Assembly (NCBI GenBank): GCA_019637815.1 | Contig: JAHBUZ010000004.1 | Span: forward strand, 62,001-126,000 | Reading direction: 5' to 3' | Origin: Chloroflexota bacterium | GTDB lineage: Bacteria; Chloroflexota; Limnocylindria; Limnocylindrales; CSP1-4 | DNA length: 64,000 nt | Shown: one piece after another, positions 53,165 through 63,432 of the stretch | How the letters are laid out: each line of letters starts with the position of its first letter | Position numbering within the stretch: the first letter of the stretch is position 1 | Position numbers and translations under genes: made by a program | Notes under the pieces: generated by a model | Seen by the model: only the letters and a program-made list of their open reading frames with translations | What the model was told of the DNA's origin: nothing | Databases searched by the model: none

Positions 53165-55885
53165 TCACGCGCCGCGCGCCAGGTGGTCCCGCAATCGCCC
53201 GATCCGCTGTTCCAGCTCACGTGCTCGCTGACGAGCCCCCTCGACGACCGCTGCCGGTGCGCGCTCCGTGAAACGCGCGTCAGCGAGCCGGGCCTGGGTC
53301 GCCGCGAGGTGCTGCTCCGCCTCGGCCAGCTCCCGGCCGACACGCACCCGGTCACGCTCCCGATCGTCCTCGGTCGCCGCGAGCCGTGCCTCCGCGCGGT
53401 CGGTGACCACGACCAGGGCGTCGGTCATGCGCTCGAGGGACGTGGGATCCTCCGCGACCGCGACGCGCACGCGCGCGAGCCGCTCGATGCTGTCACTCAG
53501 CGCGTGGATGGTCCCGGCCAGCTCCGCGGTGCGCGGCAGGATGGTCGCGGCCAGCCACGCCCCGGCCTCGATGCCCGCGCTCGATCGCGCGTTGCGGATG
53601 GCGGTCACCAGCTCCAGGAGGTCCGCGGTGGCCCCCGCGATCGGCGCGTCCGCCACGTCACCCGTCGCCGGATCCGGCCAGCGCGCCACGATGAGCAGGT
53701 CCGGATCGTCCGGCAGCTTGGGCAGCCGCGCCCAGATGTGCTCCGTGATGTGGGGCATCAGGGGATGGAGCAACCGCAGATAGCGGTCGAGCACCCACGC
53801 CAGCACCTGCCAGGTCACGACGCGCTGCTCGGTCGGCCGGTCGGGCGCCAGCTGGGTCTTGGCGATCTCCAGGTACCAGTCGCAGTACTCGCTCCAGATG
53901 GCGGTGTGGAGCAGCCGCGCGACCTCCGCGTACTGGAACGTGGCGTACGCCTGGTCGACCTCCGCGACCGTGGCGGCGCAGCGAGCGAGGATCCAGTGCT
54001 CCGCCGGGCCCAGCGCGCTCGCGGGCGGCACGGACAGGATGGCGTCATCGGTGAGCGTCGGCGGCCGCTGGGCGAGGACGTAGCGGCTGGCGTTCCAGAG
54101 CTTGTTGGCGAAGTTCCGGGCGCCATCGAGGCGATCGGGGGAGATCCGCTGGTCCGTGCCGGGGGACGTCCCGTTGACGAGCGCGAACCGGAGCGCGTCC
54201 GCGCCGACCTCGTCGATGACCCCCAGGGGGTCGATCACGTTGCCCCGGGTCTTGGACATCTTGGCGCCGTACGGATCACGGACCATGCCGTGGAGATACA
54301 CGATGCTGAACGGCTCACGGCCCATCAGCCATTCGCCGAGCATCATCATCCGGGCGACCCAGAAGAAGATGATGTCGTAGCCGGTCTCCATGACCGTGCC
54401 CGGGTAGTAGCGCGACAGGTCGGGCGTGGCGTCCGGCCAGCCGAGCGTGCTGAAGGGCCACAGGCCGCTCGAGAACCAGGTGTCGAAGATGTCGTCGTCC
54501 TGCCGCAGCTGGTCCGCCTGCGCGCCACACGCGGCGCAGGCGGACGGACCATCGACCTGGTCGGACACCGTCACGTGGCCGTCCGGGCAGTACCACGCCG
54601 GGATCCGGTGGCCCCACCACAGCTGGCGGCTCACGTTCCAGTCGTGGATGTCCTCCATCCAGCCGAAGAACGTCTTCTCGAAGCGCTCGGAGACGAAGCG
54701 GGTCCGACCCTCCTGCACCGCCGCCATCGCCCGGTCCGCCATGGGCCGGGTGCGGATGAACCACTGGGTCTTGATGCGTGGCTCCACGACATCGCCGCTC
54801 CGGTCGCAGTGGCCCACGACCATCTCGTGCGGCCGCTCGCTCACGAGATCGCCCGCCGCCTCCAGGTCGGCCACGATGCGCGCCCGTGCCTCGCCGATGG
54901 TGAGACCCGCGTATGCCCCTGCCCGGTCGCCCATGTGACCGTCATCGGTCATCACGTCGATCACCGGCAGCTCGTGGCGCCGACCCGTGGCGAAGTCGTC
55001 GTGGTCGTGGGCCGGCGTGATCTTGACGGCGCCCGTGCCGAACCCACGCTCCACGATGTCATCCGCGATGACCGGGACGCTCCGTCCCGTGAACGGGATG
55101 ATGACCCGCTGGCCCACGAGGTCCGCGTATCGCTCATCGTCCGGGTGGACCGCCACCGCCGTGTCGCCCAGGAGCGTCTCCGGGCGGGTCGTGGCCACGG
55201 TGATGCCCCGATCGGGGTCGGCCGACCCATCCGGCAGCGCCAGGTGATAGCGGATGGACCAGATGCTGCCCGTGACCGGCTTGCTGACGACCTCCAGGTC
55301 GGACAGGCTGGTGCCGCAGCCGGGACACCAGTTGATGAGCCGCTCGTCGCGATACGCGAGCCCATCGTCATGGAGCCGCTTGAAGGCGACCCGCACGGCG
55401 CGTGCGGACCCCTCGTCCATCGTGAACCGCAGCCGGCTCCAGTCGACCGACACCCCGAGTCGTCGATGCTGCGCACCGATGACATCGCGGGTCTCGTCCA
55501 TGAACCGCCACATCCGCTCCAGATAGCGCTCGCGACCGAGCGAGGCACGGGACTCCCCCTCGGCGGCGAGGATCCGGTCCAGCACGACCTGCGCCGCGAT
55601 CGACGCATGGTCGACACCCGGTAGCCAGAGCGTCGCGTGGCCGAGCATCCGGGCACGACGCACCATCGCGTCCTCGAGGGCCGCGGTCAGCGCGTGCCCG
55701 ATGTGCAGCGCACCGGTGACGTTGGGCGGCGGCTGGATGACCACGAACGGCACCATCGACCGGATGGCGCGAGTGCCCGTGCCGTCCGGTGCGAACACGT
55801 CCGCGGCCTCCCAGGCCTGCTGGACCTGCTGCTCCACGTCGGCGGGTCGATAGGTCGGCCCGAGGTCGCTCGGGGACTCGGTCAT
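53165..55885 (-). CDS. valS: Valine--tRNA ligase
   Basis: A 906-residue class I aminoacyl-tRNA synthetase that charges tRNA-Val and edits threonine. HIGH motif as GALHIGHALTAALED (about residue 61), KMSKS motif as KMSKTRGN (about 541), an editing (CP1) domain at 190-370 (TTRPETLLGDTAVAVHPDDER), anticodon domain, and a C-terminal coiled coil (AEQHLAATQARLADARF). Length is typical. ATG 55883-55885 has CAGGAG 4 nt upstream; an in-frame ATG at 55912 is less favoured. Confidence 0.96.
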   Translation of the reverse strand: MTESPSDLGPTYRPADVEQQVQQAWEAADVFAPDGTGTRAIRSMVPFVVIQPPPNVTGALHIGHALTAALEDAMVRRARMLGHATLWLPGVDHASIAAQVVLDRILAAEGESRASLGRERYLERMWRFMDETRDVIGAQHRRLGVSVDWSRLRFTMDEGSARAVRVAFKRLHDDGLAYRDERLINWCPGCGTSLSDLEVVSKPVTGSIWSIRYHLALPDGSADPDRGITVATTRPETLLGDTAVAVHPDDERYADLVGQRVIIPFTGRSVPVIADDIVERGFGTGAVKITPAHDHDDFATGRRHELPVIDVMTDDGHMGDRAGAYAGLTIGEARARIVADLEAAGDLVSERPHEMVVGHCDRSGDVVEPRIKTQWFIRTRPMADRAMAAVQEGRTRFVSERFEKTFFGWMEDIHDWNVSRQLWWGHRIPAWYCPDGHVTVSDQVDGPSACAACGAQADQLRQDDDIFDTWFSSGLWPFSTLGWPDATPDLSRYYPGTVMETGYDIIFFWVARMMMLGEWLMGREPFSIVYLHGMVRDPYGAKMSKTRGNVIDPLGVIDEVGADALRFALVNGTSPGTDQRISPDRLDGARNFANKLWNASRYVLAQRPPTLTDDAILSVPPASALGPAEHWILARCAATVAEVDQAYATFQYAEVARLLHTAIWSEYCDWYLEIAKTQLAPDRPTEQRVVTWQVLAWVLDRYLRLLHPLMPHITEHIWARLPKLPDDPDLLIVARWPDPATGDVADAPIAGATADLLELVTAIRNARSSAGIEAGAWLAATILPRTAELAGTIHALSDSIERLARVRVAVAEDPTSLERMTDALVVVTDRAEARLAATEDDRERDRVRVGRELAEAEQHLAATQARLADARFTERAPAAVVEGARQRARELEQRIGRLRDHLARGA

Positions 55886-56016
55886 GGGGCTCCTGGCTGG
55901 ATCGATGGTCATCGGCGGTGCGGCGCGCGCGCATGCACGCGGCTCGGACGGGGTTCCGAGTGTAGCGCAGCACCCACGGGCGGGGCGTCCGATCCGGCCT
56001 CTGGGTCGTCTCGGCG

Positions 56017-56030
56017 CATACTCGTCGGTG
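56017..56030 (+). promoter_or_regulatory. Possible -10 of the 56031 gene
   Basis: CATACT at 56017-56022 ends 8 nt before ATG 56031; no ribosome site is present. Confidence 0.35.
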
Positions 56031-57314
56031 ATGCCGTCCAGCGACCCGAGATCCGACCGGTCCGCCACGCGACCGACGCTCGTCCTTGGTGCCCTCGTCC
56101 TCGTGGGCGTGGTGGCACTCACCCTCATCGTCGCGGCACTCTCGTGGGGTGGCGATGGGCCGGCCCCGACCTCCACGCCCGGCACATCGTCCTCCGCGAC
56201 GTCGGCGCCCGTGTCCCCGGACCCGCAGGTCAGCGCGGTCGCCTCGCCCACCGAGGCACCCCCGTCCGCGTCCCACCCGGGCCCCACCGATGATGTGCCC
56301 CTGGCGCCGGAGCCGACCGCAGCGCCGGCCGTGGACCCGATCTTCGCGGGGATGCTCCAGGCGGAGGACCTGCCGGGTCTCACCGACCCCCTGGGCGTCC
56401 AGGAGGGCAGCGACTACGACATCGACGACGCTGCCTTCGATGCGCAGGGCGGGATCCGGATCACCTCGCGGGTATGGCGCGCCATCGATGGGACCGGACC
56501 GACCACGGTGTTCGACTTCCGGATGCAGCTGCCGTCGGACGAGGCCGCCGCCCGATACCTCACGGAGGGCGAGGCCGTCCTCTCGGAGCGGCAGACGACC
56601 GGCCAGGCGCCCGTCCCCTCCCCGCCCGTCATCGGCACCGACGGCCGGGTTTACGGTCTCGAGGCCACCGGCGCGGACGGGCCGGTCCTGCTCCGGACCT
56701 ACCTGTTCCGCGTGGGACCCGTGGCCGCCAAGGTCGTGGTCGGCGGGCCGGACGTGCAGGCCGCGGAGGCGGATGCCATCGCCCAGGCGGCGGCGCGGCG
56801 GATGGAGGCCGCGGGCACACCCGCACCCGGGTCACCACGTCCCGCAGCGACGCCCACGCCGGCCCCGACCGCCACGACCGCGCTGCCCACGGGCGACCTG
56901 TCCGGCCTGCTCCTGGCACACGTCCCGGAGCCGCTCGCTGCCGGCTGTGTCAGGGACGACCAGCGCCTCTGGGAGGGCGAGGTGGCGACCCTCGTGTGCA
57001 CCGATGTCGACCAGGGCGTCACCGTCACCTACAGCGGGTTCGTGGACATCGAGACGCTGCGGGCCGCCTACGAGGATTCGCTGGCATCGATCGGCATCAC
57101 CCAGGTCGCTGCATCGTGCGACCTGGGCACGTATGTCGGCCCCTACCTCGTGGAGGGCGAGGAGGTGGGCCAGGTGACCTGCTGGTCGGAGCCGGGTGGT
57201 CGCGCGATCATGTGGTCGGACGAACGGCTGGCCATCCTGTCGGTCGCCGCGTCCCCCGCGCTCGACCCGGCCGGCCTCTACCTCTGGTGGCTGGTCGCCG
57301 GACCCATCCTCTGA
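56031..57314 (+). CDS. Single-pass membrane-anchored extracytoplasmic protein, unknown function
   Basis: A 427-residue protein with a short cytoplasmic head, one membrane helix (about residues 17-39, TLVLGALVLVGVVALTLIVAALSW) and a large exported part. Two Pro/Ala/Thr-rich linkers (about 42-100 and 262-290) separate two compact domains, the second with paired cysteines (GCVRDDQRLWEGE, ASCDLGTYVG). I do not recognise a family. Divergent from valS. Confidence 0.7.
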   Translation: MPSSDPRSDRSATRPTLVLGALVLVGVVALTLIVAALSWGGDGPAPTSTPGTSSSATSAPVSPDPQVSAVASPTEAPPSASHPGPTDDVPLAPEPTAAPAVDPIFAGMLQAEDLPGLTDPLGVQEGSDYDIDDAAFDAQGGIRITSRVWRAIDGTGPTTVFDFRMQLPSDEAAARYLTEGEAVLSERQTTGQAPVPSPPVIGTDGRVYGLEATGADGPVLLRTYLFRVGPVAAKVVVGGPDVQAAEADAIAQAAARRMEAAGTPAPGSPRPAATPTPAPTATTALPTGDLSGLLLAHVPEPLAAGCVRDDQRLWEGEVATLVCTDVDQGVTVTYSGFVDIETLRAAYEDSLASIGITQVAASCDLGTYVGPYLVEGEEVGQVTCWSEPGGRAIMWSDERLAILSVAASPALDPAGLYLWWLVAGPIL

Positions 57315-57357
57315 GCATGACCCGGCGCCGCCCGACCGCCCTTTCCGGCGACGGCGG

Positions 57358-58500
57358 TCAGCCCTGGAACCCCAGCCAGACCACGCTGCACATCCAGACC
57401 GTGATGGCGGTGCCCACGATCATGGCCGCCGCCGACGCGCGCGTGAGCCCGTCCCGCAGCGCAATCGCGAGCACGATCCAGAGGAGCGGCAGCGCGTCCA
57501 CGATGAAACGGTAGCCGATCTGCGCGAACCCCGGGTTGCCGTGCGCCAGGTTCGGCAGCAGCACCAGTCCGGCCGTGAGGGCGGTCACCAGCGCCAGCCG
57601 GCCACGCGCCTCGAACATCCACCACAGGATGGGCATCAGCAGCAGCACCGAGTTGCCCACCCAGCCGGGCACGATCCACGGGAACTCCTCGATCGACTCG
57701 AAGCCCCGGAACAGCATCGCGTGGATGCCCGCGGGGATGTACCAGATGGAGTCGATGCCGTGGGGATACCACGGCTCGTCGAGCACGCTGTTGCCATCGA
57801 CGTCCACGATGAGCCCGTAGCCCACCTCGAACGGATCCCCGAACCGGGCGATGTCGTAGACCGCCACGAGCGCCGCCGGGATGGCCACGCCCGCCAGGAT
57901 CGCGCCCCATGACCCCCACTGGCCCCGGCCGCGGAACAGGTACAGCAGGAGCGGCAAGGCAAGACCCACCGGCAGTCGTGCCGCCGCCGCGGCACCCAGC
58001 AGCAGCCCCACCGCGAACGGCCAGCGTCGGTCGAACGCCAGCACGAGCGTCGCGAGCAGGAGCATCGCGGCGAGGACCTGGGGGGCGTGGTGCTGACCAC
58101 CCGTCCCGGCCACCCACAGGAGCTGCGACCCGAAGGCCCAGACGAGGGTCAGCGCGACCCGCGGCACCTCCGCCACGTCCAGGCGCAGCAGGAGCGCCCA
58201 CACGAGCGCCACGCTCACACCGCCGAACACCGCCGAGGTCACATCGGTGAAGACCGGGACGCCGACGATCGCGAAGGGCGTCAGCAGCAGCGCCGGCAGC
58301 GGCGGGAAGGGCGAATACCAGCCCCCTTGTGGCCGAGGCACCAGCTCCAGCCAGGGGATGGCATCGACCAGGTGCAGGCGACCCGCGACGAACGCCTGGG
58401 CCAGCGGCCAGTGCGAATCGGTATCCACCTGGCCCGGGCCCACGACCAGGTACACGACACCCGCCAGGATGCCGAGGATGACGCCCGTCCATCGCTCCAC
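57358..58500 (-). CDS. Polytopic membrane protein, glycosyltransferase-like (GT39/GT87 type)
   Basis: A 380-residue protein with about nine to ten membrane spans and the extracytoplasmic loop after helix 1 containing VDTDSHWPLAQAF, where an acidic Asp-x-Asp site is placed in GT-C enzymes. The pattern (Asp in loop 1, long loop after helix 7: YGLIVDVDGN) fits mannosyl- or arabinosyltransferase-like GT-C proteins, but no unambiguous family signature is seen. GTG 58498-58500 follows TAGGAT by 6 nt. Confidence 0.65.
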   Translation of the reverse strand: MERWTGVILGILAGVVYLVVGPGQVDTDSHWPLAQAFVAGRLHLVDAIPWLELVPRPQGGWYSPFPPLPALLLTPFAIVGVPVFTDVTSAVFGGVSVALVWALLLRLDVAEVPRVALTLVWAFGSQLLWVAGTGGQHHAPQVLAAMLLLATLVLAFDRRWPFAVGLLLGAAAAARLPVGLALPLLLYLFRGRGQWGSWGAILAGVAIPAALVAVYDIARFGDPFEVGYGLIVDVDGNSVLDEPWYPHGIDSIWYIPAGIHAMLFRGFESIEEFPWIVPGWVGNSVLLLMPILWWMFEARGRLALVTALTAGLVLLPNLAHGNPGFAQIGYRFIVDALPLLWIVLAIALRDGLTRASAAAMIVGTAITVWMCSVVWLGFQG

Positions 58501-58512
58501 GCAGGCATCCTA
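58501..58512 (-). promoter_or_regulatory. Predicted leaderless -10 of the GT-C-like gene
   Basis: TAGGAT at 58507-58512 (minus strand) followed by 6 nt and GTG 58498-58500. Confidence 0.45.
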
Positions 58513-58606
58513 TCGGGCGCGCGCCACCGGATGGGCCGGATCGGACGACCATCCGGCCGCCCGGACCGTCAGACGCGGCAGCCACCACCCGCGTGGTGGG
58601 AGCGGG

Positions 58607-60994
58607 TCACGGCAGCACCCCCCAGCCCTTCAGGAGCGCCTGTGTCCCGGCATCCCAGCCACCCTGTGACTGGATCGCCTGGGCGGCCTCCGCGAGGTAC
58701 TCCATCTCCTTGAACGTGGTCTGCTCCAGGAACAGGCCGTCCAGGCCTTGGGTGAGCACGGGCGTGGCCTCGGTCTTCTTGAGGGTGTCGATCGCCTTCA
58801 GCAGCATCTTCGGGTCCCGGTCACCCCGCAGCACGTAGCCATCGGGGCCCTGCTCGATCATCTCCATCGCCCACTTGGGGGTATCGCCCTCGCCCAGCTG
58901 CCCGAACGACTGGTTGTACTGCATGTCCCGTTGCTGCTCGTAGGTAAGCTTCGTGCCGCCGCTGTGGGTCACGGTGTCGATGTCGCTCGCCTGGAGCTTG
59001 GGGCCATGCCAGCTCCCATCGGCGGTCTGGTATCGGACGTAGATGCGGTTGTCCGATGGGTCACGCCAGAACTCCGCGGCCTTGGCGGGCCCACGCGTGT
59101 CCTCCGTCACCCACATGTCCCCGTATCGCTCGCGCATCTTCGGGTCGCTGAGGTCGATGTGCTTGGGGTTCGCCGGGCCGTCGTACTTGTCCCACGAGCC
59201 CGCGTCCTTCATGCGCGCGGCGTAGCGCTCCTGGAGCTCCGGGGACAGCGTGTCGAGCTCGGCGGCCGACAGCTGCCTCGGCTTGTAGTTGATGGTCTCC
59301 CCCGGCTTAAGCGGGTTCTCCCTGAGCTTGGCGAGGTCATCGGTGGACATGAACTGCTCCTCGCCGGGCTTGAACCCCTTGTCCGCCACGGCGTTCGCCT
59401 TGCCCGTGTACAGGTCCGGATACTGCTCGCGGAGCTGTCGTGCGGTGATCGCCGATTCGGCGTCATCGGAGAGCTTGTAGGCGGTCCGGAGGCCGTCCTC
59501 GGCGGCGCCCTCGGAGTGCTGGAGGATGGTCCCCTGGCGCTCGATGGTGATCCGCCGGTCGATCCCGAACAGCTCCGATGCCTCGTCCGGGGTGAGCTTG
59601 ACCCGGTCGCCGTTCGCTACCTTGGCCAGCAGCTCGTCACGGCGCGCCAGGAGCTCGGCAGACGGACCTGGCACGTCGATGTCCCGGGCCATCTTCCGCA
59701 GGTCGCCCAGGCCTTCCTCCACCTTGGCCGCGTTCTTCATCACCTGGGCATAGTGCGCGGCCTTCTCCAGTCCCTTGTCGCCCACCACCCCGATCAGGAC
59801 CTCGAACTCCGCGGTCCCCGCGATCTCCCCGATCTTCCGGCGGATCTCCAGCGGGTCCTTCGCCGCGAGCACACGCTCCAGCTCCCGCGACCGCTCCAGG
59901 AACTCGGCCACCACCTGCGGGCCGTGGACGTCGATGGCTTCCTCGATGGCCGTGGGGTCGCTCCAGAACGCACCCGCGGTCCCCAGCACCTCGCCGCCGA
60001 ACTGGAGCATGCCCTGGAGCCGGGCCGCCTGCTCCCCGGAGGCGACGTCATCGAAGTAGGCGGCGGGCAGGTGCCGCAGGGTCTCGGGAAGCTGCGACAG
60101 CTCGCTCGAGGCGGCCTTCAGGAGCTCCGAGCCTGCCTTGAGGAAGTTCGATGCCATGCCCCGGACCGTGGTCTTGAGGCCCTCCAGCTGGTCACCCGAC
60201 GCGAGGTCCTCCCAGTAGGCCTTGCCGAAGTCCTCCGCGAACCGGACGCTCCGCTCCCAGAAGGTCGCATCCTGGTGGTCGAGGAGCGCGACGAAGGTTG
60301 CGAGGCGCTGCTCCGATGCGTCCGGGTGGGCATGCTTCCAGCGCTCGATGTACCAGTCGCGGAACCGGTCACGTTCCTCCCGGCTCATCTCCGACCACGG
60401 CTTGGTCGGTGCGGTGGCCGGGCGCGCCTTCATGACGTCATCCTCGTCCAGGAGCAGGGCAAGCATGGCCCAGGTGTCCGGACGAGCATCGGCCCGTGGA
60501 TCGGGGACCTCGGCGCCCTGCTGGCCTGGATCGACGTATGGAGCCGAGTGTTCCGCCGTGAACTTCCGCTTGGTCTTGCATGACGTGCAGTACGGCATGG
60601 TCAGCTTGCCGGTCGCGCGCCAGACGAGGTGCCCGTCCCGCATCGACAACTTGCCGGAGGCACGCCAATAGACCGAGTGCCCGGGGTAGTGACCTTTGGG
60701 GAAGGACGCCACGATCTTCAGCGTGTCGCCTTTCACGGACCCCCTCACTGGCCACTCCTCGGACCGCGGGTCGCGCGCCTTCAGGGTCCCGTCGTCGCGC
60801 ACCTCGAGGATCTCGAAGCCGAACCACTGCGAGTGGCCGGACATCCCGTCCATCGCCCAGCCCCAACTCCCCACGATCGAGTGGCTCGTCTGTGCCACAG
60901 CCGGCGGCGCCGTGGGCAACATCGCGCCCAGCGCCAGGAGGCTCGCGACCAGCACCGACACGACCAGGTCCCGGATCCGACGATCACGGGACAT
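58607..60994 (-). CDS. Large secreted protein of unknown function
   Basis: A 795-residue protein with a clear signal peptide (MSRDRRIRDL then a hydrophobic stretch ending ...PPAVAQ, cleavage about residue 35). Residues 36-130 look like a beta-rich domain; YCTSCKTKR then leads into helical regions with EIAGTAEFEVLIGVVGDKGLEKAA (about 375-400), a GxxxG-like glycine helix, and a C-terminal part (about 590-795) that is polar with FWRDPSDNRIYVRYQ. No enzyme motif is recognised. ATG 60992-60994 has GGGAGG 11 nt upstream. The pattern of head, middle glycine helix and variable tail recalls polymorphic secreted toxins, but that is only a lead. Confidence 0.7.
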   Translation of the reverse strand: MSRDRRIRDLVVSVLVASLLALGAMLPTAPPAVAQTSHSIVGSWGWAMDGMSGHSQWFGFEILEVRDDGTLKARDPRSEEWPVRGSVKGDTLKIVASFPKGHYPGHSVYWRASGKLSMRDGHLVWRATGKLTMPYCTSCKTKRKFTAEHSAPYVDPGQQGAEVPDPRADARPDTWAMLALLLDEDDVMKARPATAPTKPWSEMSREERDRFRDWYIERWKHAHPDASEQRLATFVALLDHQDATFWERSVRFAEDFGKAYWEDLASGDQLEGLKTTVRGMASNFLKAGSELLKAASSELSQLPETLRHLPAAYFDDVASGEQAARLQGMLQFGGEVLGTAGAFWSDPTAIEEAIDVHGPQVVAEFLERSRELERVLAAKDPLEIRRKIGEIAGTAEFEVLIGVVGDKGLEKAAHYAQVMKNAAKVEEGLGDLRKMARDIDVPGPSAELLARRDELLAKVANGDRVKLTPDEASELFGIDRRITIERQGTILQHSEGAAEDGLRTAYKLSDDAESAITARQLREQYPDLYTGKANAVADKGFKPGEEQFMSTDDLAKLRENPLKPGETINYKPRQLSAAELDTLSPELQERYAARMKDAGSWDKYDGPANPKHIDLSDPKMRERYGDMWVTEDTRGPAKAAEFWRDPSDNRIYVRYQTADGSWHGPKLQASDIDTVTHSGGTKLTYEQQRDMQYNQSFGQLGEGDTPKWAMEMIEQGPDGYVLRGDRDPKMLLKAIDTLKKTEATPVLTQGLDGLFLEQTTFKEMEYLAEAAQAIQSQGGWDAGTQALLKGWGVLP

Positions 60995-61084
60995 GGGCTG
61001 GTCGTCCTCCCGCGGGGTGTCGCCCTGACGCGTAGATCTCGATCGCATGGTGCGCAGCGTCCCACGCAGGCGTCCAACGAACGT

Positions 61085-61175
61085 CCAACGCCCACCGCCC
61101 CCGCCCGAGCGACGCGCACCTCCTGGTGCGTGAGCGAGCGCGCGCAGGGCCCAACGCGCGCATGAGCCGCATCAG
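61085..61175 (-). repeat. Dispersed hairpin element, copy E
   Basis: Hairpin CGCACC (61115-61120), TCCT, GGTGCG (61125-61130), with GAGCGAC and TGAGCGAGCGCGCGCAG flanks, then CCAACGCGCGCATGAGCCGCATCA. It lies between the secreted-protein gene start and the next copy. Confidence 0.75.
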
Positions 61176-61202
61176 CCCCGACCCCCACACCGAGCCGAGG
61201 GC

Positions 61203-61311
61203 TCAGGCGGTCCAGGCGAAGGCGGGCCGAGCACGTGAGCGAAGCGCACCTCCTGGTGCGTGAGCGAGCGCGCGCAGCGCCAACGCACGCATGGCCCGTC
61301 TGGGCGCGCGG
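61203..61311 (-). repeat. Dispersed hairpin element, copy D (downstream of clpX)
   Basis: Left module 61203-61234, then CGTGAGCGAAG, hairpin CGCACC (61245-61250), TCCT, GGTGCG (61255-61260), TGAGCGAGCGCGCGCAG, CCAACGCACGCATGG. Its hairpin and 3' flank are identical to copy B over more than 30 bp. It ends at the clpX stop codon. Confidence 0.8.
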
Positions 61312-62607
<1,296 letters not shown>

Positions 62608-62649
62608 CGCGCCTACCCCGCTGATGGGTGACCCACGGACCCCTGCGGG

Positions 62650-63432
62650 TCAGCGCGGGCTCTTCTCCGGCTCGTCATGGTCGCCACCGCGCTTCTCGCG
62701 CGAGCTCGACCGCTCCTTGGTGGTCGCGGGCTTCGACGCCGGGGCGGCCTCCGAGGGTCGACCGCGGTCGGCATACACCTCGTCGATGATGCCGTATTCC
62801 TTCGCCTGCTCTGCGGACATGAAGTAGTCCCGGTCCGTATCGCGGTTGACCTTCTCCTCGGACTGACCGGTGTGGTCCGCGAGGATCTTGTTGAGCCGCT
62901 TGTTGAGCTCCTCCAGCTCCTTGACCTGGATGAACACATCCGGGGTGTTGCCCCGGAAGCCGGCGGACCCCTGGTGGATCATGATCCGCGAGTTGGGCAG
63001 CGCGTATCGCTTGCCCTTGGCGCCCGCCGCGAGCAGCACCGATGCCATGGACGCCGCCATGCCGATGCAGATGGTGCTCACGGGCGCCCGCAGGTACTGC
63101 ATCGTGTCGTAGATGGCGAGTCCCGAGGTGACCACGCCACCGGGCGAGTTGATGTACAGGCTGACGTCCCGCTCGGGGTCCTCCGCATCGAGGAACAGGA
63201 GCTGCGCGATGATGAGGTTCGCGAGGTGGTCCTCGATGCCGTCACCCAGGAAGATGATGCGCTCGCGGAGCAGCCGGCTGTAGATGTCGTAGGCGCGCTC
63301 GCCCCGGCTCGAGGACTCGATGACCATGGGCACGAGCATGGCGCGTGCATCGAGCGCGGTCTCCAGCGCGGCCGACGAGCGACGGGCAGCGTCGATCGCC
63401 TGCGCCCGGGACGGGACGACGGGTCGGCTCAT
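62650..63432 (-). CDS. clpP: ATP-dependent Clp protease proteolytic subunit ClpP
   Basis: A 260-residue serine peptidase. The catalytic triad is Ser in GMAASMAS (about residue 126), His in IMIHQGSAG (about 151) and Asp in DTDRDYFM (about 199). The sequence after the His reads GSAGFRG, whereas most ClpPs have QPLGG or similar. It is longer than the usual ~200 residues: about 35 extra N-terminal residues and about 40 charged C-terminal residues ([17 protein letters not shown]). The start overlaps the tig stop (ATGA), which supports ATG 63432. Confidence 0.95.
   Translation of the reverse strand: MSRPVVPSRAQAIDAARRSSAALETALDARAMLVPMVIESSSRGERAYDIYSRLLRERIIFLGDGIEDHLANLIIAQLLFLDAEDPERDVSLYINSPGGVVTSGLAIYDTMQYLRAPVSTICIGMAASMASVLLAAGAKGKRYALPNSRIMIHQGSAGFRGNTPDVFIQVKELEELNKRLNKILADHTGQSEEKVNRDTDRDYFMSAEQAKEYGIIDEVYADRGRPSEAAPASKPATTKERSSSREKRGGDHDEPEKSPR

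Noticed and set aside
55886..56030. T-box riboswitch before valS
   Set aside because: No T-box consensus or specifier hairpin was seen in the 145-bp upstream region of the gene.
58748..60583. Plus-strand frame of 611 codons
   Set aside because: Antisense to the secreted-protein gene; composition Leu/Arg/Val-rich with no motif. The minus-strand gene has a signal peptide and a ribosome site.
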